Origin: an uncultured Gammaproteobacteria bacterium
GTDB taxonomy: Bacteria; Pseudomonadota; Gammaproteobacteria; Arenicellales; JAANXG01
DNA length: 64,000 nucleotides
Direction: 5' to 3'
Assembly (NCBI GenBank): GCA_947258975.1
Contig: CAMYKK010000002.1
Coordinates: 108,796-172,795 of the forward strand
The translations under genes and the position numbers were made by a program. The notes under the pieces were generated by a model that worked only from the letters and a program-made list of their open reading frames with translations, was not told where the DNA came from and ran no database searches. The first letter of the stretch is position 1; every line of letters begins with the position of its first letter. Of this stretch, positions 37,260 through 46,960 are shown piece after piece.

Positions 37260-38012
37260 TTAGTAATCGAAATAACGCAACCTGCGGGCGTCCCCGGCAT
37301 ATACAATCGCGGCGACAAAGTTGTCGTTGGGATAAAACTGCTGCAAAGTCCAGTATTCGCCTCCATCCGGTAAGGCGCCATCTGTGATAGTCATGAAAGG
37401 CGTTGTACAGTCCGTGCATAAATCGACACTATCCAGCGGATAACAAATTCCAAAACCCTTGGCCTTGCCGTACGCCTCTTTGCGAGTCCAGCAGGCAAGA
37501 AAAGCTTGTTTGCCTTGGCTATCCGAAAATTCCAGCAAGGCTTTGCTTTCGCGATCGGAGAACTTACGCAACGCGATACGCTCGTATTCTATCTTCCGGG
37601 CGAGACCCTCCAGGTCGACCCCCAACTCGCAGTCGTAAGCAAAGGCATACAACGCCATATCCTGTGAATCAGTATAGTTAAAGCAAAGTTGCTTCCCTGC
37701 AACACGATTTGGGACTGCAGGCTTGCCATAGGGCCCCAATTCGAAGCGAATCGTGGATGGCGGTCTATCTAGATAATGACTCAACAACTCGCGCGCGGTA
37801 CCTCGGCCGGCGATATATCGGTGCCGATGCCGCGCCATTCGCAATCTTGTCGCCCGTTCCCGTTCTCTAGCCGACAGCGACGCTGCGAACCTTTGCCGGC
37901 TTTTCTCGTCAACATCGAGACCGGCCCGCCACAGGTGGATTTCGCCCGCTTCCAGACGCGGCCACGGCCGTACCGCGCGCCATTCAATTCTTGTCGCAAC
38001 ATCCAGCAGCAT
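37260..38012 (-). CDS. Sfp-type 4'-phosphopantetheinyl transferase
   Basis: A 250-residue enzyme that moves phosphopantetheine from CoA to carrier proteins. The N-terminal half has RYIAGRGTARELLSHYL and FELGPYGKP. The metal-binding GVDLE motif is at about residue 130, and the second motif FLACWTRKEAYGKAKGFG near residue 168 has the conserved W-KE-K pattern. Size and layout are of the Sfp type (about 230 residues) rather than AcpS. No polyketide or peptide synthase lies nearby, so its carrier target is unknown. It stands alone next to an IS remnant. Confidence 0.9.
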   Translation of the reverse strand: MLLDVATRIEWRAVRPWPRLEAGEIHLWRAGLDVDEKSRQRFAASLSARERERATRLRMARHRHRYIAGRGTARELLSHYLDRPPSTIRFELGPYGKPAVPNRVAGKQLCFNYTDSQDMALYAFAYDCELGVDLEGLARKIEYERIALRKFSDRESKALLEFSDSQGKQAFLACWTRKEAYGKAKGFGICYPLDSVDLCTDCTTPFMTITDGALPDGGEYWTLQQFYPNDNFVAAIVYAGDARRLRYFDY

Positions 38013-38475
38013 CAGTTATCCAGGTTCGTTGGGATAGATACGAAACAATATGGACGCGAGGTTTTTGGTTGTGCAACCCAGCAACGACATTATCGACAGT
38101 AAACGAAGAGTACCTTCCCGGCCGAATTTATAGTAGCCCGGAGGTCCATCGGAAGGGCGACTGGCTGTCGCGCTGAGACCCACCTCTCAACAAAGCGATT
38201 TCCCATCACTGTGGCGAGCCTGCCGCAATCCCATGCTCCTGGATTGCACCGCCAGCGGGTATCGAATACCGGCTCTTTCTCGTACACCCTTTCGTCGCAC
38301 GCTGCTTGAAAAGCGGCATATGTGAACTACGCTTACTGATACAGTCGCGGATATCATGAGTTACGTTTTTGTGAAATACCTTGCTCCCCCTGAGCTGGGT
38401 ATATTTCGCCCTAGCCTGCGTTGCCGTCTTCGGGCGGCTCGTGGGCTTTTTCTCGTCTAACAAAGGGTGTCAAGC
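38013..38475. other. Intergenic stretch, no recognised gene
   Basis: These 463 bases between the PPTase gene and the orphan membrane protein gene hold no frame with recognisable protein features on either strand. The last 60 bases contain GCCGTC-TTCGGGCGGC-like symmetry followed by a short T-run just before the next gene, possibly a weak terminator or leader hairpin. Promoters for the two divergent genes are expected here, but I cannot point to one. Confidence 0.4.
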
Positions 38476-39948
38476 ATGACCCACGGCGACAAAAATCAAA
38501 AACCGAGGTCCGAAAAAAATCGGAGCAAGAAGCCCGAGAAAAATAATAGCGGGACGCCGGAAGACTACGAGACCACCGAAGACGTAGTGCTGTCATCGGA
38601 CGATGGATATACTCCCGCCGCCGTTGTCATCGAAGTCATGGAAAAGGGAGGCCTGTCCGAGTCATGTGAGTCCCACGCGGAAATCGGACGTTCCAAAAAG
38701 TTCCGTTTTCCGTCCGATCATGTGCTGCGCATACTCCGTACGCCGGAGTTGATGATGATCCAGGCCTACAAAAAAAGTCGCATCCGCATGCGATTATTGA
38801 ACAAAGTCGAATGGTACAAGGACTTCGAGGACAATCGCATCATGGGGCGGACACTAGAAGCCGCCTATGGGAGCGCTGCAAGCAGCCGCTATAAAATTCA
38901 ACGGTTTGTGCGTAACAATCTACTCTTCAGCTTGCTGTTATGTGTCGGGTTGATTTACGCCGGCCGCGTCGGTGTCGCCCAGATCATGCACTTGGAGTCG
39001 CGACTCGATAATGCAATCGCCGCCACGAACAAACCTGCCACGCAGCCCAAACCTACACTCTCGGCAAAACAGAAAAGGCGACTCCAAGACGAGTCTCGCA
39101 AGGTTATCGAGGTGACGCTCGCGCACTGCTCCGTGCATCCGGATGTTCGCCGGGCACTGCTCACTACACTCGGTAATAACGTCGAATTCACGAATACCGA
39201 GCTCAATCGAGCGATGCGAGAGTTTCGTCGATTCCAGAGGCGCTACCGCGCCTCGGGCGTGACTCAATGGTATCAGGATGCAAAAACAAAAAGTCAGATA
39301 ATCGGCGGTGCGCTCGAAACACTGTTACCGCGAGCGCAGGACTATCTGGCGCTGAAGAAAACCGAACGCCGCAGCAAACAACTCCAGCTGGAAAAACAGG
39401 AGTTGGTGCTCAAACGGATTGACGACGCAGGCCCGCTGCGGGGAGTCGATCGCATCAACGAGAGAATTCAAGCCCGCAATCAATTTAAGAGCCTGCAAGA
39501 GAAGATCGCTCGCGGCCCCACGCCAGCCGACCTGCTGACGCTGGAAGATCAGCTGGTTTCATCCAGGATCATATTAACTGCTGCGGATACCACCGAGGGT
39601 TCCGCGTGGAATCCGCAAGCCCCCGGGGTGCGCGAGGCCCAAACCATGAATGTCGCGGCGACCCGGCAGTTCGTGTCCGAAATAATCCGGGACATCGACG
39701 CTCTGCTGTCAACCGGAACCATCGTTACGGTGAAATTAGACGCGTACCGGGTGCGGAATCTACCCGCTAAGCTAAGACGGCTGACCGTTGCCTTGGCGGT
39801 AAACAAGAGCTCCCCAAAAGCAATCATCAGCGGCATCGAACACAGTCAACAGGTATTAAACGAGCGGCTGGACCCGCTTTTGTCGAAGCATACGAAGGTT
39901 GTCGCTGGACCGATCGACTTCAGCAGTTGTTTGCCGCCCTCGACATGA
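38476..39948 (+). CDS. Orphan single-span membrane protein, unknown
   Basis: A 490-residue protein I do not recognise. Residues 1-30 are very rich in lysine and arginine. About 70-145 is a basic helical region (KKFRFPSDHVLRILRTPELM, KKSRIRMRLLNKVEWYKDFE). One hydrophobic helix is at about 148-165 (NNLLFSLLLCVGLIYAGRVG). The remaining 320 residues are mostly helical and charged, with coiled-coil character near LKKTERRSKQLQLEKQELVLKR. With an N-terminal cytoplasmic basic part, the bulk would be periplasmic by the positive-inside rule. The ATG at 38476 has AAAGGG upstream. It has no obvious operon partner. Confidence 0.78.
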   Translation: MTHGDKNQKPRSEKNRSKKPEKNNSGTPEDYETTEDVVLSSDDGYTPAAVVIEVMEKGGLSESCESHAEIGRSKKFRFPSDHVLRILRTPELMMIQAYKKSRIRMRLLNKVEWYKDFEDNRIMGRTLEAAYGSAASSRYKIQRFVRNNLLFSLLLCVGLIYAGRVGVAQIMHLESRLDNAIAATNKPATQPKPTLSAKQKRRLQDESRKVIEVTLAHCSVHPDVRRALLTTLGNNVEFTNTELNRAMREFRRFQRRYRASGVTQWYQDAKTKSQIIGGALETLLPRAQDYLALKKTERRSKQLQLEKQELVLKRIDDAGPLRGVDRINERIQARNQFKSLQEKIARGPTPADLLTLEDQLVSSRIILTAADTTEGSAWNPQAPGVREAQTMNVAATRQFVSEIIRDIDALLSTGTIVTVKLDAYRVRNLPAKLRRLTVALAVNKSSPKAIISGIEHSQQVLNERLDPLLSKHTKVVAGPIDFSSCLPPST

Positions 39949-40004
39949 AAGTTTCCGCACCTCGGAGCGGTCAAATCATTAGCTAGCCATCGTTTACATG
40001 GATC

Positions 40005-40223
40005 ATGGCGTTTACTGAAAACGAAACAAAAGCACGTATCGACTACTGTGCCCATTGCGGCCGCCTCGGCCGCTTGGACGGTTTTGGCATCTGTGCGCCG
40101 TGCTCGCGCCTGCCGAATGTCATCGAGATCGACGCGCTGCAACCGGAACCGCCGCATTATCGCGTTGCGCCGTTACGATCTGTCTCACAACGCAGTCGCA
40201 ATCAACCCAGAAATAAACGATAA
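40005..40223 (+). CDS. Small CxxC-CxxC protein, hypothetical
   Basis: A 72-residue frame with a zinc-ribbon-like pair of CxxC motifs (CAHCGRLGRLDGFGICAPC, residues 15-33) followed by a basic tail. The two pairs are spaced as in small zinc-binding proteins. It overlaps the 3' end of ilvA, on the other strand, by 22 bases. No strong ribosome binding site is seen. The cysteine pattern makes it more than a random frame, but expression is unproven. Confidence 0.45.
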   Translation: MAFTENETKARIDYCAHCGRLGRLDGFGICAPCSRLPNVIEIDALQPEPPHYRVAPLRSVSQRSRNQPRNKR

Positions 40224-41713
40224 GCTGGATTATCGGTCTCTTCTTTATAGGGGTAACCCAGGTCCTTGAGAAAGGCTCTAAACGCCGGCTTCTCTCGCGG
40301 GGGCACTTGCATCCCGCACAATACGCGTCCGAAATCCGCGCCATGGTTGCGGTAATGGAACAAACTGATATTCCAGTTGTGCCCCATTTTTTCCAGGAAT
40401 TCACGCAGGGCACCGGGGCGTTCCGGAAACTCGAATCGGTACACGATCTCGTGCTTTGCCTGAGGGGCCCGGCCCCCAACTAAATGACGTATATGGACTT
40501 TTGCCATCTCGTTGTCGGTGAGGTCCAAGGTCGGAAAATCGTGGCTCTGGAGCTTGCTGATCAAGGCATGGACCTCCGATGCACGCTGGATCTGTACCCC
40601 CACGTACACATGGGCCTCATGGGCATCGGCATAGCGATAATCAAACTCGGTAATCGCCCGATTGCTGATAATTGCGCATAAGCTGCGAAAGCTGCCGGGG
40701 CGCTCGGGAATGGTCACCGCCAATATCGCCTCACGTCTTTCGCCGAGCTCGGCACGCTCGGATACGTGGCGCAAGCGATCGAAATTCATGTTGGCACCGG
40801 AGGCGATCGCGATGAGATTTTCGCCGCGGACCCCGATGCCCTCGGTATATGCCTTGAGCCCCGCCACAGCCAACGCTCCCGCAGGCTCCATAACCGAACG
40901 CGTATCCTCGAAAATATCCTTGATCGCGGCGCACGTCTGGTCGGTGTTTACGCACAAGATCTGATCGACAAACTTGCGGGCAACACGGAAGGTCTCCTTA
41001 CCTACTTGCCGAACCGCAACACCGTCCGCAAACATCCCCACGTCCTTGAGTCGCACTCTACGCCCCGCCCGAAGTGACCGGCGCATCGCATCAGCGTCAT
41101 CGGGCTCAACACCGATAACTTTCACCTCCGGGTGGATCTGCTTGATGTAACTGGCAATACCGGCGATCAAGCCGCCGCCTCCAACCGGCACGAACACCGC
41201 GTGGATGGTCTCGGTGAACTGCTTGAGAATCTCAAATGCGATCGTACCCTGGCCGGCAATCACATCTGGATCGTCGTAGGGATGAATAAACGTCAACTGT
41301 TTTCTTGACGCAAGCGCGTGGGCATGCTGGTAGGCGTCGTCGTAATTGTCACCATGCAGAGTGACATCCGCGCCCAAACGGCCGACGGCCTCAATCTTGA
41401 TCTTGGGCGTAGTCTTGGGCATCACGATAATTGCTTTCCCCCGCAGGTGCTGCGCCCCCAAAGCTACGCCCTGCGCGTGGTTGCCCGCGGACGCCGTGAC
41501 GACGCCTTTTCTGAGTGATGCCGCATCGAGTCGCACCATCTTGTTGTAGGCACCCCGGCATTTAAACGAAAACACCGGTTGTTCGTCCTCCCGCTTCAAC
41601 CAGACATTATTATCCAAACGTGCGGACAAATTGGGCGCATAGTCCAATGGTGTTTCCTGGGCGACGTCATAAACACGCGCCATCAGTATCTTCTTGAGGT
41701 AACGCTCCGGCAT
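40202..41713 (-). CDS. ilvA: Threonine ammonia-lyase, biosynthetic
   Basis: A 503-residue PLP enzyme that deaminates threonine to 2-oxobutyrate, the first step to isoleucine. The PLP lysine is in FSFKCRGAYNKM, the phosphate loop in TASAGNHAQGVALGA and VPVGGGGLIAGIA. Two ACT-like regulatory domains follow from about residue 325 (LAVTIPERPGSFRSLCAII and YRFEFPERPGALREFLEKMG), the layout of the feedback-inhibited biosynthetic form. It is divergent from rpiA. Confidence 0.95.
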   Translation of the reverse strand: MPERYLKKILMARVYDVAQETPLDYAPNLSARLDNNVWLKREDEQPVFSFKCRGAYNKMVRLDAASLRKGVVTASAGNHAQGVALGAQHLRGKAIIVMPKTTPKIKIEAVGRLGADVTLHGDNYDDAYQHAHALASRKQLTFIHPYDDPDVIAGQGTIAFEILKQFTETIHAVFVPVGGGGLIAGIASYIKQIHPEVKVIGVEPDDADAMRRSLRAGRRVRLKDVGMFADGVAVRQVGKETFRVARKFVDQILCVNTDQTCAAIKDIFEDTRSVMEPAGALAVAGLKAYTEGIGVRGENLIAIASGANMNFDRLRHVSERAELGERREAILAVTIPERPGSFRSLCAIISNRAITEFDYRYADAHEAHVYVGVQIQRASEVHALISKLQSHDFPTLDLTDNEMAKVHIRHLVGGRAPQAKHEIVYRFEFPERPGALREFLEKMGHNWNISLFHYRNHGADFGRVLCGMQVPPREKPAFRAFLKDLGYPYKEETDNPAYRLFLG

Positions 41714-41803
41714 CTTGATATTCGGGTCGGGGTACTTTCTTAATCAGGATTGTGTGAGTATCCTGTTTCATGTCAAAAACCAAGCCTAACAGGTTGTATC
41801 AAT

Positions 41804-42466
41804 ATGAAGCGAGAAGATCAAAAAAAGGCGGCGGCGGAAGCCGCGCTCGAATTTATAGAATGGGACATGGTAATTGGTGTGGGCACGGGATCGACCGCTG
41901 ACTACTTCATTGACTCCCTGGTGAAAGTAAAGAACAAACTCGATGGTGCTGTCGCAAGTTCCGTGAATACGGCGGAACGTCTGAAGCGACACAATATACC
42001 GGTTCTCGAGCTGACCGATACCGGTGATCTTCCGCTTTACGTCGATGGCGCAGATGAAGCGACGCGCCATCTACACCTGATCAAAGGCGGCGGCGGGGCG
42101 TTGACACGCGAAAAGATCGTAGCGGCCGCAAGCGAAAAATTCATCTGCATCGCAGATGAGAGCAAACTTGTGGACGTGCTCGGCACCTTCCCGCTGCCCA
42201 TAGAGGTCATCCCGATGGCGCGAAGTTTCATTGGACGGCAGTTGGTAAAACTAGGAGGTCAGCCCGAGCTCCGGGCCAGTTTCACTACTGACAACGGCAA
42301 TCTGATTATCGATGTGCACAACTTGAGCATCATTAATCCCGTAGAACTGGAGGAAAGTCTTGACCATATCGCGGGCGTCGTCACCAACGGCATCTTCGCC
42401 CGCCGGTCTGCTGACGTATTGTTGCTGGGTACCGAATCCGGGGTGGAAGAAATTACTGTGTCGTGA
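41804..42466 (+). CDS. rpiA: Ribose-5-phosphate isomerase A
   Basis: A 220-residue isomerase between ribose 5-phosphate and ribulose 5-phosphate in the pentose phosphate pathway and, in autotrophs, the Calvin cycle. [15 protein letters not shown] is the phosphate loop, [29 protein letters not shown] carries the catalytic aspartates, lysine and glutamate. The ATG at 41804 begins the conserved region ([18 protein letters not shown]). It converges with the large FAD/Fe-S gene 16 bases away. Confidence 0.95.
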   Translation: MKREDQKKAAAEAALEFIEWDMVIGVGTGSTADYFIDSLVKVKNKLDGAVASSVNTAERLKRHNIPVLELTDTGDLPLYVDGADEATRHLHLIKGGGGALTREKIVAAASEKFICIADESKLVDVLGTFPLPIEVIPMARSFIGRQLVKLGGQPELRASFTTDNGNLIIDVHNLSIINPVELEESLDHIAGVVTNGIFARRSADVLLLGTESGVEEITVS

Positions 42467-42482
42467 GCTGGAGAATGAGAAT

Positions 42483-45467
42483 TCATCCAATCAACGCTTC
42501 ACGCAAGATACAGGCAACGTGAGTCGCGTCACGGTTGGCGAGATCGGCAATCTGATGCCGGCAACTCGTTCCATCGGCGACTATCCGCGTGTCGGCATCC
42601 AATTCCCGCAGCGCCGGCAGTAAACCAAGCGCGGCCATCTTGGTGGAAACATCATATGTCTCGGTGTTATACCCAAAACTACCTGCCATACCGCAGCAAC
42701 TGGATTGAATCATTTCTACAGTCGTCCCCGGGACTAACTTCAACACCTCGGTTACGGCATCCATTGCATCAAAGGCTTTTTGATGACAATGACCGTGTAA
42801 TGCGACTTTGTGGGACCCCGTAGCACGCAAGCTTAATTGTAGTAATCCATCGCTGTGCTGTTCAGCGAGAAATTCTTCGAATAGCTTTGCGTTGGCGGCA
42901 AGCCGATCGACCTCCTTACCGGGAAGTATGCTTGCAAACTCATCACGAAAGGTTAACAGGCACGATGGCTCGACCCCGACCACCGGGATGCCACGGTCAA
43001 CAAACGGCTTGAGCGCTGATAACGTGCGCCGGGCCTCGTGAATGGCTTCATCAACAAGCCCCGCGGACAGAAACGTGCGGCCGCAACAAAGCGGACGCGT
43101 GCTGCCGTCCACCGCGCCGGGAACGTGAACTCGATAACCGGCCGCGTGCAGCACCTCCCTCGCTGCGGTCAGGTTCCACGGCTCGAAATACCGATTGAAG
43201 GTATCCGCAAACAACACCAACTCACCGGCGCCGCTGTCAGCGGCGGATTCCTGCGCGTCGTTCACGAATGGTTTGGCGTGCCATTGGGGGAGCGAACGCT
43301 TGGCACTCAGGCCCAAGAACCGCTCAACGAGGCGCGCCAGGATGCGGCTCCGGTTACGAAGATTCACAACCCCGTGCATGCGCGACGCCCAGGGAGCGAA
43401 TCTTGGCAGATATGCAATTAATCGCTCGCGCGCACCCACCCCGTGGCGACGATGATAATGATGAAGAAACTCGATCTTCATCTTGGCCATATCCACACCC
43501 GTGGGACATTCTCGCTTGCAGCCCTTACAGCTCACGCACAACCGCATGGTGTCGTACATGTCATGTGACGTAAACGCGGCGCGATCCAATTGCCCCGACA
43601 ATGCCAGTCGTAATGTGTTGGCGCGCCCGCGTGTAAGATGCTGTTCGGCATTGGTCACGCGATATGACGGACACATCACTCCCGCATCGAACTTGCGGCA
43701 TGCCCCATTGTTGTTACACATCTCAACGGCGCCCGCGAAGCCCCCCCATGCGGACCAATCGAGAGCGTTGTCCGGTGTCTTCGTGCGGTACTCGGGTTTG
43801 TAGCGAAACAAACTGCGGTCATCCATTCGCGACGGATGCACGATCTTGCCGGGATTCATCAATCCCTTGGGGTCGAACAGCGTCTTCACTTCCTCAAAGT
43901 TCCGCACCATGCGGGAACCGAACATGGATTGGTGAAATTCTGAACGAACCAATCCGTCACCATGCTCACCGGAATGGGAGCCTTTGTATTCGCGCACCAT
44001 CGCGAACGCTTCTTCGGCTATGGCGCGCATCTTCTTTGCATCCGCCTCCAGCTTCAAGTTCAGAACCGGCCGCACGTGAAGACAACCAACGGAGGCATGG
44101 GCATACCATGTGCCGGTCGTTCCGTACTTGTGAAACACCTCAGTCAGTCGATCAGTGTACTCGGCGAGGTCTTCCAGGCGCACCGCGCAGTCTTCAACGA
44201 ATGAGACTGGCTTGCCATCGCCTTTCATTGACATCATGATGTTCAATCCGGCCTTGCGCACCTCCCAAATCGCCTTTTGCAAGCCGGCATCCACGGCGCG
44301 GACCACTGCATCGTGGAATCCGAGATCCTCCATGCACTGGACGAGGTCCTCTAACTGCGCATGCACTGCGCGTGCGTCGTCACCGGAAAACTCGACCAGC
44401 AACAATGCTTCCGGCTCACCTTGCACGCAGCGATCAACCGTGGCGCGGAACAGGGGAATCTCCCGCGCAAGATCGATCATGGTACGGTCGACCAGTTCCA
44501 CCGCGCTCGGACCGAGCTTAACCAATTGCTGCGTCGCATCCATCGCGGCGTAGAAATTCGGAAAATGACATACACCGAGTGCTTTGTGCGGCGGAACCGG
44601 GTGCAATTTCAGATAAATGCGCTCCGAAAAGGCAAGGGTCCCCTCAGAACCAACCAAGATCTGCGCAAGATTGACATCGTGCTGCTCGTTACCGGATATC
44701 AACGCGTCGAGGTTATATCCGCCAACTCGGCGCTGCAGCTGTGGAAAACTCTGCCGGACCTCCTGCGCCTCTCGCTGGCCCATCGCAAGCAGCGATCGCG
44801 CCAGGGGCGCCTGTTCGCGGGCCCCGGAGAGCGGACCGAAGGTCATACGCTCACCGTTGATCATGATCCCGTCAATTGCGTGCACGTTATCGCGCATGGT
44901 GCCATAAAGAATAGAACGCGAACCGCAACTGTTGTTGCCCGCCATGCCACCCAGGGTTGCGCGGCTGGCGGTAGATACGTCCACCGCAAACATCAGGTTC
45001 GACGGAGCCAGCAGGCGGTTTAGATGATCCAGCACGATGCCCGGCTCAACCACCGCGCGTCGAGCACTCTCGTCAATGTCGAGCAATTTCCTCAAGTGTG
45101 CGCTGACATCGATAACAATCGCCTCGGCCACCGTCTGGCCACACTGCGAGGTCCCCCCGCCGCGGGGAAGAATGCATACCTCCTCTTCAGCGGCAATCTG
45201 CATAGTGGCCACCACATCCTGCCACGTTTTCGGCACCACCACTCCGACCGGCTCGATCTGATATATCGATGCATCGGTGCTGTAGCGGCCCCGGCTGGAC
45301 GCATCAAACAACACATCGCCCTCGATCTCGCCGGCCAAACGCGCGGCAAGCCGGGGATCTCCAATGCGCGTGCGCCGCGTACAGCTCGCGCCACCCGCAG
45401 ATAGAGGATGCGCCGGCGTGATCGCGGGAGACGGTTCACCAGTGACCGGTGTCTGTGGATTGTTCAC
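42483..45467 (-). CDS. FAD/Fe-S oxidoreductase (YdiJ/glycolate oxidase-like)
   Basis: A 994-residue fusion of a flavin oxidase and an iron-sulfur protein. About residues 70-300 form the FAD-binding domain (CILPRGGGTSQCGQTV, FAVDVSTASRATLGGMAGNNSCGSRSI). An FAD oxidase C-terminal domain follows (HSGEHGDGLVRSEF). Then come ferredoxin-like clusters, including CVSCKGCKRECPTGVDMAK, and two CCG domains ending in SSCCGMAGSFGY. YdiJ-type proteins of this size oxidise D-2-hydroxy acids such as D-2-hydroxyglutarate, D-lactate or glycolate. The divergent serine-glyoxylate-type aminotransferase points towards glycolate, as inference only. Confidence 0.88.
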   Translation of the reverse strand: MNNPQTPVTGEPSPAITPAHPLSAGGASCTRRTRIGDPRLAARLAGEIEGDVLFDASSRGRYSTDASIYQIEPVGVVVPKTWQDVVATMQIAAEEEVCILPRGGGTSQCGQTVAEAIVIDVSAHLRKLLDIDESARRAVVEPGIVLDHLNRLLAPSNLMFAVDVSTASRATLGGMAGNNSCGSRSILYGTMRDNVHAIDGIMINGERMTFGPLSGAREQAPLARSLLAMGQREAQEVRQSFPQLQRRVGGYNLDALISGNEQHDVNLAQILVGSEGTLAFSERIYLKLHPVPPHKALGVCHFPNFYAAMDATQQLVKLGPSAVELVDRTMIDLAREIPLFRATVDRCVQGEPEALLLVEFSGDDARAVHAQLEDLVQCMEDLGFHDAVVRAVDAGLQKAIWEVRKAGLNIMMSMKGDGKPVSFVEDCAVRLEDLAEYTDRLTEVFHKYGTTGTWYAHASVGCLHVRPVLNLKLEADAKKMRAIAEEAFAMVREYKGSHSGEHGDGLVRSEFHQSMFGSRMVRNFEEVKTLFDPKGLMNPGKIVHPSRMDDRSLFRYKPEYRTKTPDNALDWSAWGGFAGAVEMCNNNGACRKFDAGVMCPSYRVTNAEQHLTRGRANTLRLALSGQLDRAAFTSHDMYDTMRLCVSCKGCKRECPTGVDMAKMKIEFLHHYHRRHGVGARERLIAYLPRFAPWASRMHGVVNLRNRSRILARLVERFLGLSAKRSLPQWHAKPFVNDAQESAADSGAGELVLFADTFNRYFEPWNLTAAREVLHAAGYRVHVPGAVDGSTRPLCCGRTFLSAGLVDEAIHEARRTLSALKPFVDRGIPVVGVEPSCLLTFRDEFASILPGKEVDRLAANAKLFEEFLAEQHSDGLLQLSLRATGSHKVALHGHCHQKAFDAMDAVTEVLKLVPGTTVEMIQSSCCGMAGSFGYNTETYDVSTKMAALGLLPALRELDADTRIVADGTSCRHQIADLANRDATHVACILREALIG

Positions 45468-45646
45468 GGCATCGTGTAAATGTTCCGGGCGCGTACCGAA
45501 CGCTCGTCGCGGGTAACCACAATTCTGTGACTCGAATGGCGGCGCGGATCACGCGCCGGCATGGGTTCGAGCGGCACCTTGACATTACGCCAAAATTGCA
45601 TACAGAATGCAATTCATCGCGCAAGCGCACTGGAAACGAGGGCTGA

Positions 45647-46834
45647 ATGAGCGGGCGTCACTTCCTGCAGATACCCGGACCCACCAATGTCCCCGATCGC
45701 GTTCTACGAGCGATAGATTCCGCCACTATCGATCACCGCGGCGCGGATTTCTCGCACCTGAGCCTGGAAGTGCTCGACGGCTTGCGAACCATATTCAAGA
45801 CCCAGCAACCGGTCGTGATATTCCCTGCTTCGGGCACCGGCGCATGGGAAGCGGCTCTGGTCAACTGCCTGTCGCCCGGCGACACGGTGTTGATGTGCGA
45901 AACCGGCCATTTCGCGGTCGCATGGCACAACCTCGCCCACCGGTATAAGCTCGAAACCATCTTTGTCCCGGGCGATTGGCGGCACGGGGCCGACCCACTG
46001 GCCATCGAACTGCAATTGGTCGGCGACAAAGCCCATGCCATCAAGGCGGTATGTATCGTACACAATGAGACATCTACCGGCGTAACGTCGCGTATCGCCG
46101 AGATTCGCGCCGCCATGAACCGCGCCGGACATCCAGCGTTGCTGATAGTGGACACCATCTCGTCCCTGGCATCTATGGATTATCGGCACGACGAATGGGG
46201 CGTAGATGTGACCGTGGCGGGCTCTCAGAAGGGGCTGATGTTGCCGCCAGGCCTGAGCTTTAATGCGGTGAGCAACAAGGCATTGAGCGCCGCCAAGACC
46301 GCCAAGCTTCCCAATTACTATTGGAACTGGGGAGCGATGTTGACGGCGAACAACAAGGGCTTTTTTCCTTATACACCGGCCACCAACCTGCTCTACGGCC
46401 TGCGTGAAGCCGTAACCATGTTGCTCGAAGAAGGACTCGATAACGTCTTTGCCCGGCATGCACGGCTGGCCTCGGCCACACGCCGCGCGGTGCGCGCCTG
46501 GGGCCTCGAAATCCAGTGTCTGGAATCCCGCGAATACAGCAATTCATTGACCGCGGTGTTGCTGCCCGACGGCCACGATGCCGACGCTTACCGCCGCATC
46601 GTACTGGAGCACTTCAACATGTCGTTGGGGAACGGCCTCGGCAAATTGGGGGGCAAAGTGTTCCGGATTGGACATCTGGGCGACTTCAACGAGTTGATGC
46701 TGGCCGGTAGCTTGAGCGGCGTGGAAATGGGATTGGAATTGGCACGTATCCCGTACCAGAAAGGCGGCGTGCAGGTCGCATTGGACTACCTGGCGGAAAC
46801 CGCCGCTGGGCACAAAGACATGGCTGCAGCTTGA
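45647..46834 (+). CDS. Class V aminotransferase, serine-glyoxylate type
   Basis: A 395-residue PLP enzyme of the alanine/serine-glyoxylate aminotransferase family. It opens with FLQIPGPTNVPDRVLRAID, binds cofactor at SGTGAWEAALVNCL, and holds the PLP lysine in VAGSQKGLMLPPGL. Other family text is CIVHNETSTGVTSRIAEI. It probably converts glyoxylate to glycine, using serine or alanine, in the cytoplasm. It heads a plus-strand series with TRAP transporter, enoyl-CoA hydratase and CoA-transferase genes, 127 bases from the first of these. It is divergent from the FAD/Fe-S gene. Confidence 0.88.
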   Translation: MSGRHFLQIPGPTNVPDRVLRAIDSATIDHRGADFSHLSLEVLDGLRTIFKTQQPVVIFPASGTGAWEAALVNCLSPGDTVLMCETGHFAVAWHNLAHRYKLETIFVPGDWRHGADPLAIELQLVGDKAHAIKAVCIVHNETSTGVTSRIAEIRAAMNRAGHPALLIVDTISSLASMDYRHDEWGVDVTVAGSQKGLMLPPGLSFNAVSNKALSAAKTAKLPNYYWNWGAMLTANNKGFFPYTPATNLLYGLREAVTMLLEEGLDNVFARHARLASATRRAVRAWGLEIQCLESREYSNSLTAVLLPDGHDADAYRRIVLEHFNMSLGNGLGKLGGKVFRIGHLGDFNELMLAGSLSGVEMGLELARIPYQKGGVQVALDYLAETAAGHKDMAAA

Positions 46835-46960
46835 GGCAATAAATCAATACACGAGTTAAAACTCGACGTAGCTAAAAATTGCAGCGGGCACACGGCCCGC
46901 ATACAACTTGTAAACCCCAGGCGCCTGCAAGCGCTTTGCGAAACCAGAGGAGAAAACACC

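Noticed and set aside
38090..38463. Minus-strand open frames in the gap before the orphan membrane protein
   Set aside because: Short frames with no recognisable features and no ribosome binding sites.
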